Shown here piece by piece: positions 6,715-15,328 of a DNA stretch of 32,336 bases; positions within the stretch are counted from its first letter, which is position 1; each line of letters begins with the position of its first letter. The notes under the pieces were generated by a model. That model did not search any database. It worked only from the letters and a program-made list of their open reading frames with translations, and had not been told where the DNA came from. The stretch lies in NCBI GenBank assembly GCA_047610145.1, contig JBLFZF010000025.1, positions 1 through 32,336 of the forward strand, in the 5' to 3' direction. The DNA comes from CAJXZP01 sp047610145 (GTDB taxonomy: Bacteria > Bacteroidota > Bacteroidia > Flavobacteriales_G > Salibacteraceae). A program made the translations under genes and the position numbers.

Positions 6715-9102
6715 TTACTGAACTATAAATTTTTGACGAACTGTTTCGCCCTCAATGTTCAGGTTTAGAAAATAAAAACCTGGAGTAAACTTCATTTCTG
6801 AAAGATTGAACAGATGTGTTCCTGCTCCGTAATACGATGCTTCTTGAATGGTATACGATTTACCGACCATGTTAGTTACTGTAATGTCTACGTTTTTTCC
6901 TTTCTCTAAAGAAAACTCCAATACCCCAAATTCTTTCATAGGGTTTGGATATAGTTTAAATTGGTATTTATGCACTAAAATATCTTGAGTAGAAACCCCA
7001 TTATTCGCTACGGTAAAATTCCAAACGCTACTCCATGCTTGAGCTTGCCCCCCCTTGATTAAACGTACTCTCCAAAAATAGGTTTGACCATTTGTTAAGC
7101 CAGAAGGAGTATATTCTGTATCTAAACCATCCGTAATTGCAATGAAATTATTTATGCCCGTTTGTAAGTTTGAAGTACTAAAATTAGCCTCCGAATCTAA
7201 CTGATACTCATAAGCGTCTACTCCGTTACCTATCGCTTTCCAAGCGATTGTTTGGGTATTAGGTACACTTGTTTGTCCGTTAAGTGGATATTTTAACTGA
7301 GCAATATCTGTATAGTTACCCGTAATATTGAAGTCATCAATGTAAAGGTTATTACCCGACATATTTTCAAAAACGAATTTAAACTGATTGGTTTGGGCTA
7401 ATAAATTACCTGAGATATTAGAGACGTTTATTGTTTTCCAATCGGCATTTGAACTGGGGGTATAATATCCAGGAGTAACCGAAACATTACTCATTGTAGG
7501 TCCGTACCCAGACCAGCGTGGAGTCCATGTTTTACCACAATCATTAGATACATAAAACACTAATTTAGTGGCATCGGAGCTTGTCTTTTGTGCGTAGGCC
7601 ACTTTAAAAGAAATATTTACCGAGGAGAATAATCTTAAATCGTAAGTAGTTGTAAGTAACTCATCTTCAGTTTTATTGGTATTGCCATAATTTTCCATTT
7701 TTATCGCAGCAGAACCCGAAAAACCACTCGTGGCATCAGCTTCAAATTGATAGGCATCATTAAAATCATTTACGGCATACCAGTTTTCATGGTTTAGTTG
7801 ATTTACAGATGAAAAGTCTTCCATGTAGGGGGCAAATTTCCCTAACATCGGATTAACCATAATATATCCTACTTTATTTTCACTGACTGAATTAGTAGCG
7901 TTTGATGAGGTTAATGAGACATCATATACTCCTGGAGAAGAATAGACTTCTGTTGGGTCTTGATCGGTAGAAGAACCACTTTGACCACCAGAGATACTCC
8001 ATGCCCATGAGTTAGGATCGTATTCTGACAAATCTGTAAAATCAATAGATTCATATTGACAAATGGTTAGCCTATTGGCTGTGAAATCAGCAAAAGTGAG
8101 TTGATTAACTCCAGTGGCGTTAAGATTTTGAGCAGTAGATAAATTGTTTCGTTGCGCTACGGTTGAATTTAAAGCTGCATTGACGACTACCGCTTGGCCT
8201 TGGGTAAACATCACTGTACAGTCGGAGTAATCCATGTGGTTTTGAGTATTGTCTAATGAACCACACGATTGGTAAGAGGTATTACACCCAAAAGTACCAA
8301 TACAATTTGGTGTATCGTTAATTCCATCATCTCCGTTACAATTGGTAGATTGCCCTGGGTTGTTCGTATTTCCCCAAGTATGTGATAAATTTAAGTAATG
8401 ACCTATCTCATGAGAGATGGTTCTGGCATATAACGGAAGGCCAGTTCCAATGCTACCAATGTATTGGGATAAGCAAATAATACCATCATCTGCAGGAAAG
8501 CTTTGAGCAGAACCTGGTTTGTAGGCATACGCTAAAACACCATTCGGAATACCGCTGCCCCAGCTCTTTACTACCCAAATATTTAAGTAAGAACTTCTAG
8601 GCCATGTGTTTAGCTTGGCTGCGTCACCACCATTATTTGTTTGAGCAGATACAATGCGGTCTATACCGTTTGTAGAATTTCCGTTTGGATCTAACTGAGC
8701 TAATCTAAACTCAATATCCATGTTCCCAATTACACTGGTAAAGGAGGCAACTACATCTGAAATATCTGCATTTGTACCGCTATAATCTTCATTTAAAATA
8801 CGTACTTGATCAAATACTTGGGCATCGCTAATGTTTTCGGTTCCGTTTTGATGAATAATATGAAAAACCACGGGAATAACCTTTAATGCTCGCGCACCTC
8901 TTTGATTCTCATAATTAGATAATTCGTGTAGTAATTGATTTTCAGCATCCAAAATATCTTGAATACGTTCTGGATGTTGCTCTTTTAATTGTTGATCCAT
9001 AGAAACCTGACCACACCAATTGGCTGATCTTTGACCAAAACTATTTCCAATAGTTACTATGGAAAATAGTAATATTAATACAAGTGGACTCCTCTTTCTC
9101 AT
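6715..9102 (-). CDS. M43 (pappalysin-like) zinc metalloprotease, T9SS cargo, second paralog
   Basis: 795 residues, with signal peptide MRKRSPLVLILLFSIVTIGNSFGQ cleaved near residue 24. The active-site motif HEIGHYLNLSH is at 231-241 and the Met-turn HMDYSDC near 289. A PKD-like domain follows (YSSPGVYDVSLTSSN), then a MAM/jelly-roll-like region, a fibronectin-like segment ending with YFWRVRLI, and a sorting domain from KLYPNPMKEFG to QKFIVQ. Domain order is the same as in the neighbour at 4296, so the two arose by duplication. Seven C at 7048-7054 read as a 7-G run on the coding strand and are in frame here. Secretion via T9SS and proteolysis follow from family knowledge; the substrate is unknown. 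Confidence 0.93.
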   Translation of the reverse strand: MRKRSPLVLILLFSIVTIGNSFGQRSANWCGQVSMDQQLKEQHPERIQDILDAENQLLHELSNYENQRGARALKVIPVVFHIIHQNGTENISDAQVFDQVRILNEDYSGTNADISDVVASFTSVIGNMDIEFRLAQLDPNGNSTNGIDRIVSAQTNNGGDAAKLNTWPRSSYLNIWVVKSWGSGIPNGVLAYAYKPGSAQSFPADDGIICLSQYIGSIGTGLPLYARTISHEIGHYLNLSHTWGNTNNPGQSTNCNGDDGINDTPNCIGTFGCNTSYQSCGSLDNTQNHMDYSDCTVMFTQGQAVVVNAALNSTVAQRNNLSTAQNLNATGVNQLTFADFTANRLTICQYESIDFTDLSEYDPNSWAWSISGGQSGSSTDQDPTEVYSSPGVYDVSLTSSNATNSVSENKVGYIMVNPMLGKFAPYMEDFSSVNQLNHENWYAVNDFNDAYQFEADATSGFSGSAAIKMENYGNTNKTEDELLTTTYDLRLFSSVNISFKVAYAQKTSSDATKLVFYVSNDCGKTWTPRWSGYGPTMSNVSVTPGYYTPSSNADWKTINVSNISGNLLAQTNQFKFVFENMSGNNLYIDDFNITGNYTDIAQLKYPLNGQTSVPNTQTIAWKAIGNGVDAYEYQLDSEANFSTSNLQTGINNFIAITDGLDTEYTPSGLTNGQTYFWRVRLIKGGQAQAWSSVWNFTVANNGVSTQDILVHKYQFKLYPNPMKEFGVLEFSLEKGKNVDITVTNMVGKSYTIQEASYYGAGTHLFNLSEMKFTPGFYFLNLNIEGETVRQKFIVQ

Positions 9103-9299
9103 AGCTCTTTAAAATGGGATCGCTAAAATAGGTTTTTTATGAAGTTAAGTAAAGCATTATGCATACATACCACCTTTAAAAAGGATGGCCTTGTGATTTT
9201 TATGATAGTTATTTGGATCAAATAGAGTTTATTTACCTTCCGGAATTTCCAGTACAGATAGTGCGCTCAATTTATAACAGTCGTATCACAAGGATATAA
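9103..9299. other. Gene-free upstream region of the M43 protease
   Basis: No coding frame or RNA gene is seen. On the minus strand TATTTTAG (9123-9130) resembles the Bacteroidota -7 element TAnnTTTG with one mismatch and lies 20 bp before the ATG of the protease at 9102. No convincing -33 partner is visible. Confidence 0.3.
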
Positions 9300-9464
9300 A
9301 TGAATTCTGAATTTAATGTGTTAACTATAGTTGCCCCTATTTTTTCAGTGATTCTGCCGCTGTGTATACTTCTTTCAGATATTAAGTTTGTAGATGAAAG
9401 TCTGTTACACCAGCATGAGAAATCAAACAAAAAATTGTTGCCCGAACTACACGTGAAGCGATAA
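9300..9464 (+). CDS. Possible 54-residue single-span membrane microprotein
   Basis: An ATG at 9300 opens a 54-codon frame ending TAA 9462-9464. An AGGA about 8 bp upstream of the ATG is a reasonable ribosome site. Residues ~8-26 (LTIVAPIFSVILPLCILLS) are hydrophobic enough for one membrane span. The rest is polar and basic, ending LHVKR. A 10-bp-stem hairpin lies 18 bp after the stop. I do not recognise a family. It could be a chance frame in this 420-bp gap, so confidence is low. Confidence 0.3.
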   Translation: MNSEFNVLTIVAPIFSVILPLCILLSDIKFVDESLLHQHEKSNKKLLPELHVKR

Positions 9465-9482
9465 TATCAGAGGTGATTTAAC

Positions 9483-9513
9483 CGATGAGGTAAGTCAGAA
9501 AAATACCTCATCG
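9483..9513. terminator. Hairpin between the microprotein frame and DUF427 gene
   Basis: Arms CGATGAGGTA (9483-9492) and TACCTCATCG (9504-9513) are perfectly complementary with an 11-base A-rich loop. There is no long U-tract on either side, so termination is only likely. It lies between two convergent frames (9300-9464 plus, 9524-9808 minus) and would suit the 3' end of the DUF427 operon. Confidence 0.5.
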
Positions 9514-9523
9514 ATTTATGCAT

Positions 9524-9808
9524 TTAATCTGTTACAGTAACTCCATTCCAAAAAGCTACATAGTTTTTAAAGCCTTCAGCCAAACTACTAGGAGTTGGGT
9601 AGAACCAAGCAGCATCTGGATTTTTTTTTCCATCAACATGTATACTATAATAGCTTGCTTGACCTTTCCACGGACAGCGAGTATGTGTATCGGAAGAGCT
9701 AAAAAACTCTTTTTTAATGGAGTGAGGCGGAAAATAGTGATTCCCTTCAATTTGTATAGTTTCGTTACTTTCGGCAATAATTTTACCATTCCATTTTGCG
9801 ATAGCCAT
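9524..9808 (-). CDS. DUF427 domain protein
   Basis: 94 residues, a complete single-domain DUF427 protein. The diagnostic segment HTRCPWKGQASYYSI is followed by DGKKNPDAAWFYP and VAFWNG near the C-terminus. The biochemical function of the family is not established; related domains occur in beta-tent-fold proteins. It lies 18 bp downstream of selO on the same strand and is probably cotranscribed with it. There is no signal peptide, so it is cytoplasmic. Confidence 0.9.
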   Translation of the reverse strand: MAIAKWNGKIIAESNETIQIEGNHYFPPHSIKKEFFSSSDTHTRCPWKGQASYYSIHVDGKKNPDAAWFYPTPSSLAEGFKNYVAFWNGVTVTD

Positions 9809-9826
9809 AGTTGTTTTTTTTAAAGT

Positions 9827-11395
9827 TTATGAACTGCAGGAAAGCATAGAGCAACCTACTTTATTTCGCGCCCATTCGGGTCTTTTTGCAAACCATTTTT
9901 CGTATTCTATTTGTTCAGAGTATGGGTCTTTTAACAAGGCGTAAATTTCTTGCAGTAAATTTAAATCACCTTTCTCTGTAGCATCAATTACTAATTGGGC
10001 CATATAGTTGCGGAGTACATATTTCGGATTCACCGCGTTCATATTCATTTTACGATCAGCATCGGAAAGGTCTTCTAATTCAAGGCGTTTCTGGTATTGA
10101 GAAATCCAGTTAATCCAGTTGTTTAAAACCTCACCCGTAATTTCGTTCGGAACATAAAAGGCCTCTTGAACTACTTGTAATGATTCCATAGAATCTTTTT
10201 CAGTTACAGAAACAGAGCTTAAATTTCTAAAGAAAATAGTCATGTCCGTTTCTGATAATTGAAGTGTTTTCTCTAATTCTGAAACAAGTTCTCTATCCGT
10301 ATCTAGTTTCATTAGAAGGCCTAATTTACTGCGCATCATTTCTAGATACTGACTTTGATAATCTGTATTGAATTTTTCTAAAACGGCCTCTAAAGGTTCT
10401 GATTCATCAATAAATGAATACAGAGCATTGGCTAATTGATACAAATTCCAATGGGCTATTTTACCTTGGTTTCCAAAACGGTATCTTCTAAACTGTTTGT
10501 CAGTCGTGTTGGGAGTCCAATTTGGATCATAACCCTCTAACCAACCGTAAGGTCCGTAATCAATAGTTAACCCTAGAATTGAAAGGTTATCTGTATTCAT
10601 TACTCCGTGTACAAAACCTACTCGTTGCCAATCAATAATCATTTTTAAAGTGCGATCAGCTACTTCTTGTAAGAAGCTTAAATAACCTTTTTTTGTACCT
10701 ACTGGAATAGATGGGAAATGTTCTTGGATGGTGAAGTTGGTCAGTTTTTTTAAAGTTTCGAATTCCCCACGAGAAGCGAGTATTTCAAAGTTTCCGAATC
10801 GAATAAAACTAGGGGCAACTCGTGCCACAATAGCGCCTTTTTCCATAGCGGCATTTCCATTGTACAATACATCTCGCATCACTTCTGAACCCGATAAAGA
10901 AATCGATAAAGAGCGTGTGGTTGGTACCCCTAAGTAGTGCATCGCCTCACTACATAAATGCTCGCGAATAGAAGACCGTAAAACGGCTAAACCATCAGCG
11001 GTTCTAGAGTATGGAGTTAAACCAGATCCTTTTAGCTGAATAGCCCAACGTGTATTATTGTGTTCGAGTTCTGTTAAATTAATAGCGCGCCCATCACCTA
11101 ATTGACCCGCCCAATTTCCAAATTGATGTCCGCCATAACACATCGCGTATGGACGTGTTCCATCTACAATACTAGCCCCAGTTACGAGTCCTAAAAAGTC
11201 TTCTGAGACGAGATCCTCTGCGGTAATTCCTAACAACTCGGCTACTTCATTAGCGGCATGTAACAGTTTTGGGTTTTCTGGAACTTGCGGGTTCACGTAA
11301 GAAAAACAAGCGTTATGTACTTGCCTCGGATTATTGGAAGTATCCGGATCGGCTGGTAATTTCTGACTAAAAGTATCTTTAATGTGTAAATGCAT
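9827..11395 (-). CDS. selO: Protein adenylyltransferase SelO (YdiU/UPF0061 family)
   Basis: 522 residues, slightly longer than the ~480-residue enterobacterial proteins. SelO is a pseudokinase-fold enzyme that transfers AMP from ATP to Ser, Thr or Tyr of target proteins and is linked to redox stress. Visible landmarks are GGHQFGNWAGQLGDGRA (88-104), the nucleotide-site region QLKGSGLTPYSR with Lys122, the catalytic-loop-like HGVMNTDN (263-270) and the metal-site DYGP (279-282). The C-terminus ends CSMLSCSS. Cys520, third from last, occupies the place of selenocysteine in animal SelO, so this is a Cys form. It is the middle gene of a minus-strand run with a DsbA-like oxidoreductase 49 bp upstream and DUF427 downstream. 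Confidence 0.95.
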   Translation of the reverse strand: MHLHIKDTFSQKLPADPDTSNNPRQVHNACFSYVNPQVPENPKLLHAANEVAELLGITAEDLVSEDFLGLVTGASIVDGTRPYAMCYGGHQFGNWAGQLGDGRAINLTELEHNNTRWAIQLKGSGLTPYSRTADGLAVLRSSIREHLCSEAMHYLGVPTTRSLSISLSGSEVMRDVLYNGNAAMEKGAIVARVAPSFIRFGNFEILASRGEFETLKKLTNFTIQEHFPSIPVGTKKGYLSFLQEVADRTLKMIIDWQRVGFVHGVMNTDNLSILGLTIDYGPYGWLEGYDPNWTPNTTDKQFRRYRFGNQGKIAHWNLYQLANALYSFIDESEPLEAVLEKFNTDYQSQYLEMMRSKLGLLMKLDTDRELVSELEKTLQLSETDMTIFFRNLSSVSVTEKDSMESLQVVQEAFYVPNEITGEVLNNWINWISQYQKRLELEDLSDADRKMNMNAVNPKYVLRNYMAQLVIDATEKGDLNLLQEIYALLKDPYSEQIEYEKWFAKRPEWARNKVGCSMLSCSS

Positions 11396-11444
11396 TCTTA
11401 CAGTATTAGAATTGAAAGAGTATAAAATGATGGCCCCAGATTGT

Positions 11445-12068
11445 TTACCCTACAAACTGCTTTAAATGATTTTGCATGGCCTCTAATTGAAAATAGCCTG
11501 CGTTTATTTTACCTATTTCACCATTTATTTCAATAAGAAACGTAGGAAAACCAGTAGCTAAGGTGCTGGCTCTGGTAAACTCTTCTTGTGTGGCTTTTAA
11601 ATTTTCCGGAGTCATCCATAGCCATTTAAATTTTTCCGTATCCATTCCGAGTTCTTTTAAAATAGGCTGATAAGTACTTAATTGATCCAATTTTGTTCCT
11701 TCCTGATAAAACCGTTTTTGAACAGCGCTTGCAAATTCAAAAGCTACCGTAGGTTGCAGTTGCTTAACCAAAACACTGGCGGCACATGGCTCCAGGCTAT
11801 TAAAAACGTATTCCGGATTATTGGCTAATGCATAAAAAGCATCCGATAACTGAACACCTGTGGTTTGTTCCATGGGTGGTCCATGTTCTTTCATGAACTG
11901 ACTTAATTCGGGACCTCCCGTTTGCGTGTTGGGTGAAATTCGCATACCTCCCATTAGAATTTCAAATTCAAATTTATCTGAAAACTCGTTTTTAATGGCT
12001 AAAATATTTTCGCTATTTCCGTAACACCATCCGCATAAGGGATCCATTACATATATTAGTTTATTCAT
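11445..12068 (-). CDS. DsbA-family thiol oxidoreductase
   Basis: 207 residues. The N-terminus MNKLIYVMDPLCGWCYG places a CGWC redox motif (Cys12, Cys15) at the end of the first strand of a thioredoxin fold. A helical insertion follows, and TGFPTFLIEING near residue 170 carries the cis-proline. There is no signal peptide, so it is cytoplasmic, like FrnE- or SpxH-type members rather than periplasmic DsbA. It probably heads the operon with selO and the DUF427 gene. The exact substrate cannot be told from the sequence. Confidence 0.9.
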   Translation of the reverse strand: MNKLIYVMDPLCGWCYGNSENILAIKNEFSDKFEFEILMGGMRISPNTQTGGPELSQFMKEHGPPMEQTTGVQLSDAFYALANNPEYVFNSLEPCAASVLVKQLQPTVAFEFASAVQKRFYQEGTKLDQLSTYQPILKELGMDTEKFKWLWMTPENLKATQEEFTRASTLATGFPTFLIEINGEIGKINAGYFQLEAMQNHLKQFVG

Positions 12069-12176
12069 AGTTTATCTATTTACATACGGACTTTACGCAT
12101 AAGAATAGCAAAGGTTACGCAAATGGAACTAAAGAAATGGTAAAGGATATACTTTTATGTAAGGTTACTATTAGTT

Positions 12177-12896
12177 TTAGTTTACATCCCGTAATGAAAA
12201 AATACACGCCTTAAAATCGGGCGTATTGGTAAGAATTCGGATGTATTTCTCTGCTACTTCTGTAGGATTGGTCAGCTCATTATTTGCTTTTAATTCTACA
12301 AAATGTTTATGACTTGAAAAATCTTTTTCATTTGAATTTCGTATTGATTCTTGCATTTGCGTATCTACCACACCTGGAGCTACAGAATAAATCTGAATTG
12401 GGTGGGTTTCTCTTTCTTGCTCTGTGAATGTGGTTAAACTAAGTAAGTCTACCGCAGCTTTGGACGCGCAATACGTAGCCCATCCTTCAATTGGGTTTTT
12501 ACCGGCTCCAGAACTTACATTTAAAATGATTTTTTGAGTAGGGATATCTTGATATTTTTCGATGAAATTATTCATCAAAATAGCGACTGCTGTTACGTTT
12601 ACTGTAAATAAATCGGCAATGGCTTTGTTGTTCGATTTACCCATAGGCTTGATATCTCCAATTTGTCCGGCATTGTTAATTAGCACAATGCTTTCGGGGT
12701 TTTCTAAGGTAGGAAAACGGAAGGACTCTACTTCGTTAATATGGGCTAAATTTAATGGAACAGGAACATAATTTTCATCCAGTAAATTTTGCCGCCTAGC
12801 GATTCCGAAAACACGTACATCGTTTTGTTTTAGTAATTCGGTAGTTAAGGCTTGGCCAATACCACTGCTTGTTCCGGTAATAAAGTAATATTTCAT
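12177..12896 (-). CDS. Short-chain dehydrogenase/reductase (SDR)
   Basis: 239 residues, a classical SDR. The NAD(P)-binding TGTSSGIG is at residues 7-14, NNAG at 74-77, the catalytic Ser in NVSSG (~128) and the Tyr142-x-x-x-Lys146 pair in YCASK. Arg33-Arg34-Arg35-type residues after the second strand (GIARRQ) suggest NADPH preference. It is cytoplasmic and resembles benzil or sepiapterin reductase-like SDRs, but the substrate cannot be assigned. It lies 108 bp upstream of the DsbA-like gene on the same strand. Confidence 0.92.
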   Translation of the reverse strand: MKYYFITGTSSGIGQALTTELLKQNDVRVFGIARRQNLLDENYVPVPLNLAHINEVESFRFPTLENPESIVLINNAGQIGDIKPMGKSNNKAIADLFTVNVTAVAILMNNFIEKYQDIPTQKIILNVSSGAGKNPIEGWATYCASKAAVDLLSLTTFTEQERETHPIQIYSVAPGVVDTQMQESIRNSNEKDFSSHKHFVELKANNELTNPTEVAEKYIRILTNTPDFKACIFSLRDVN

Positions 12897-12945
12897 GAAG
12901 GTAATTCTTGAAAACGAAAGTAATTAAATTGAGAGTTCAACGGTT

Positions 12946-15294
12946 CTAAAACTTCAGAATGTACATCAAGTTAGGAATTAAAGAGAGCTGATAGTATTCT
13001 TCAATATTTTGATTGTTTGAATTATAACTTTGGCCCACCGTTGCTTTATTGTTGGTGACATTTTGAATGTCCAATTTCACTTCGTGGGTTACTTTCTTTT
13101 TATTAACTCTGTAGGTAAGGCCTAAGTTGGCATAGAAAACATCGTTTAATTTAGATTCAAAGGCTTTAAACGTATGCAAAACCTCTTCTCCTTCTGCAAT
13201 GGATTGCTCTAAGTCAATTGGGGTAAAACGATTGCCTCCTAAAAGAGACGCTTTAACGTTTACAGCAAATGTTTTTTGGTTCTTTTTTGAACGTAATTTA
13301 AACTCCTTTCCAAAAACTACATTCCCTGCATAATTTGCATCAAAACGGGAGTTTCTTTTTATACCATCGAAAGCGGTATAAGTGGCGTTATAAAATGATC
13401 CCGTAACCATGTAATAATATTGGTTACTGAAATAACGCTCTAATGTTAATTCCAACCCGTAGTTATCACCCGTACCTTCGCTTACCATAGGTATATTGAT
13501 GTAGCTATTGGATTGGTTTATCATAGAGTAGGTACTATTTTCTTTATTTTCTACCGGTACGTCATATAAGTGCTGGTAATAAACCTCTGATTTAAAACTC
13601 AGGTTTTCATTGAATTGATGGCCAAAACCAGCGACTAAATGAACAGACTTTGTTAATTCTAAACCCTGATTAGCAAAGGTGTTTTCCTGTCCTTCTACGT
13701 TAGCCATATATACCGAAATACTTTCTACTTTACTATGTAACCCAGCACCTAATGAAACGTATTGTGCTGCGTTTAGATTATATTTCATGCCTAATCGTGG
13801 TTCGAGCGAGTAATTGTTGTTTAGAAATAATTGCGTGTAATGCAATCCACTTACCATGGTGAGGTCTTCGGTTATTCTATGTTTCCAGGTAGAGAAACCT
13901 TGAAGCATACTTGTTTTACCAGTGGCTTTAATAAAGTCTATCGGAACGGTATTGTCATCGTTTAAGGTAGAATGCATATTGTATTTCATTCGAGAGTAAA
14001 TAACCCCTGTGTTCAAAGTGTTTCTACGATTAAATCGATGGTTAAAAGAAGTGGATAAACGAATGGTTTTAGTACTATAGTCTTTTTTGTAATAGGTCCA
14101 GTATTCTTTTGTTAAATCAGATACACTTTCATTGAGTAAGGTATTTTTAGTACCTGAAACAGAAATATAAGATTTGATATAACTGCTTTTGCCTATAATG
14201 TAACTGTGATTTAAACCGGCAACTCCAAGTTTGTCCTTTACATCGGCTCTTCCGGTGACTTTTAGTGTATCGTTAATTTCAGATTCTTGTGTATCTGCCA
14301 TTGCACTTGCGCCTCCTAATCCGAACAAACTAAAGTTTCCGTATGTAGAAGTTGGTAGGTTTACTTTAAAGGATATGTCTTGGTATTTTGGGACTCCACC
14401 AAAATCTAAAATGCCTGCTTTATCCATTAACTCTAGCGTAGAATAGCGATAGTTAACCAAATAAGAACCATCGTATTCTTTATTGAATGGTCCTTCTAAG
14501 GTGATATCCGTACCTAATACTCCTACTGAAAGAGACCGTTCGCTTTTTTGATTATTTCCAGTTCTAAATTTGGTATCGAAAACACCAGATAATGCGTTTC
14601 CATATTCCGGAGTAAATGCACCTGAAAAGAAATCGGAGTTGGCTAACATGGAGGCATTTAAGGTATTTACTGGACCACCAGTACTTCCTTCATTTGCAAA
14701 ATGATTGGGATTAGGAATTTCAATTCCTTCCAAACGCCATAAAATACCACGTGGAGAATTTCCCCGAACCACAATATCATTATTTCCCTCGGCATTTCCT
14801 ACCACACCCGCAAATGCAGAAACGCTTCTGGCAGGATCATTTAAAGAACCGGCATAACGTCCTGTTTCTTCTACCGTTACGGTTTTAGAACTCACGGTGG
14901 CCATTTCGTTAATAGCCGCACCTTGTTCTTCACGGGCAGTAATAACTACTTGTTCTAGCAGTGCGAAAGCTTCAATAAGTGCCACATTTAGCACTTTCTC
15001 TTTGGCAGATTCTATGACGATATTAGCAAGTAACTGAGGTTCATACCCCATAGCAGTGATTTGAATATTAACACGTCCCACGGCTACATTGGAAATGGTA
15101 AATTTACCATCAACATCAGTACTAGCACCAATCAATGGACTCGTTCCTACAATAATAACGTTGGCTCCAATAATGGTTTGTTTGGTGTTTAAATCCGTGA
15201 TTTTACCACGAACGGTTTGGGTGAATTCTTGAGATGAAACCCCAACAGAGGCCAACAAAACGAAAAGTAAAAGGATGGATGATTTAAAACTCAT
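12946..15294 (-). CDS. TonB-dependent outer-membrane receptor with carboxypeptidase-regulatory-like N-domain
   Basis: 782 residues. The signal peptide runs MSFKSSILLLFVLLASVGVSS. Residues ~25-115 are a CarboxypepD_reg-like domain (VRGKITDLNTKQTIIGANV, then DVDGKFTISNV). A plug domain follows (~130-260, with IVVRGNSPRGILWRLEGIEIPNPNHF) and then a beta-barrel of about 500 residues ending in the aromatic-terminated LIPNLMYILKF. It should import an unidentified ligand with TonB energy. No SusD-like partner is present, which argues against a standard glycan locus. Its ATG lies downstream of a decayed repeat-barrel gene on the same strand. The substrate is unknown. Confidence 0.93.
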   Translation of the reverse strand: MSFKSSILLLFVLLASVGVSSQEFTQTVRGKITDLNTKQTIIGANVIIVGTSPLIGASTDVDGKFTISNVAVGRVNIQITAMGYEPQLLANIVIESAKEKVLNVALIEAFALLEQVVITAREEQGAAINEMATVSSKTVTVEETGRYAGSLNDPARSVSAFAGVVGNAEGNNDIVVRGNSPRGILWRLEGIEIPNPNHFANEGSTGGPVNTLNASMLANSDFFSGAFTPEYGNALSGVFDTKFRTGNNQKSERSLSVGVLGTDITLEGPFNKEYDGSYLVNYRYSTLELMDKAGILDFGGVPKYQDISFKVNLPTSTYGNFSLFGLGGASAMADTQESEINDTLKVTGRADVKDKLGVAGLNHSYIIGKSSYIKSYISVSGTKNTLLNESVSDLTKEYWTYYKKDYSTKTIRLSTSFNHRFNRRNTLNTGVIYSRMKYNMHSTLNDDNTVPIDFIKATGKTSMLQGFSTWKHRITEDLTMVSGLHYTQLFLNNNYSLEPRLGMKYNLNAAQYVSLGAGLHSKVESISVYMANVEGQENTFANQGLELTKSVHLVAGFGHQFNENLSFKSEVYYQHLYDVPVENKENSTYSMINQSNSYINIPMVSEGTGDNYGLELTLERYFSNQYYYMVTGSFYNATYTAFDGIKRNSRFDANYAGNVVFGKEFKLRSKKNQKTFAVNVKASLLGGNRFTPIDLEQSIAEGEEVLHTFKAFESKLNDVFYANLGLTYRVNKKKVTHEVKLDIQNVTNNKATVGQSYNSNNQNIEEYYQLSLIPNLMYILKF

Positions 15295-15328
15295 GATAAT
15301 TGATATTTAGATGGAAATATTTTTTTAA

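Noticed and set aside
7048..7054. Seven-C run in the second M43 protease as a phase-variation tract
   Set aside because: Shorter than the lipoprotein tracts, in frame, with no equivalent seen in the neighbouring paralog. Probably a chance KGGQ codon choice.
9518..9823. 101-codon plus-strand frame over the DUF427 gene
   Set aside because: The minus-strand frame matches DUF427 along its whole length; the plus frame is a shadow.
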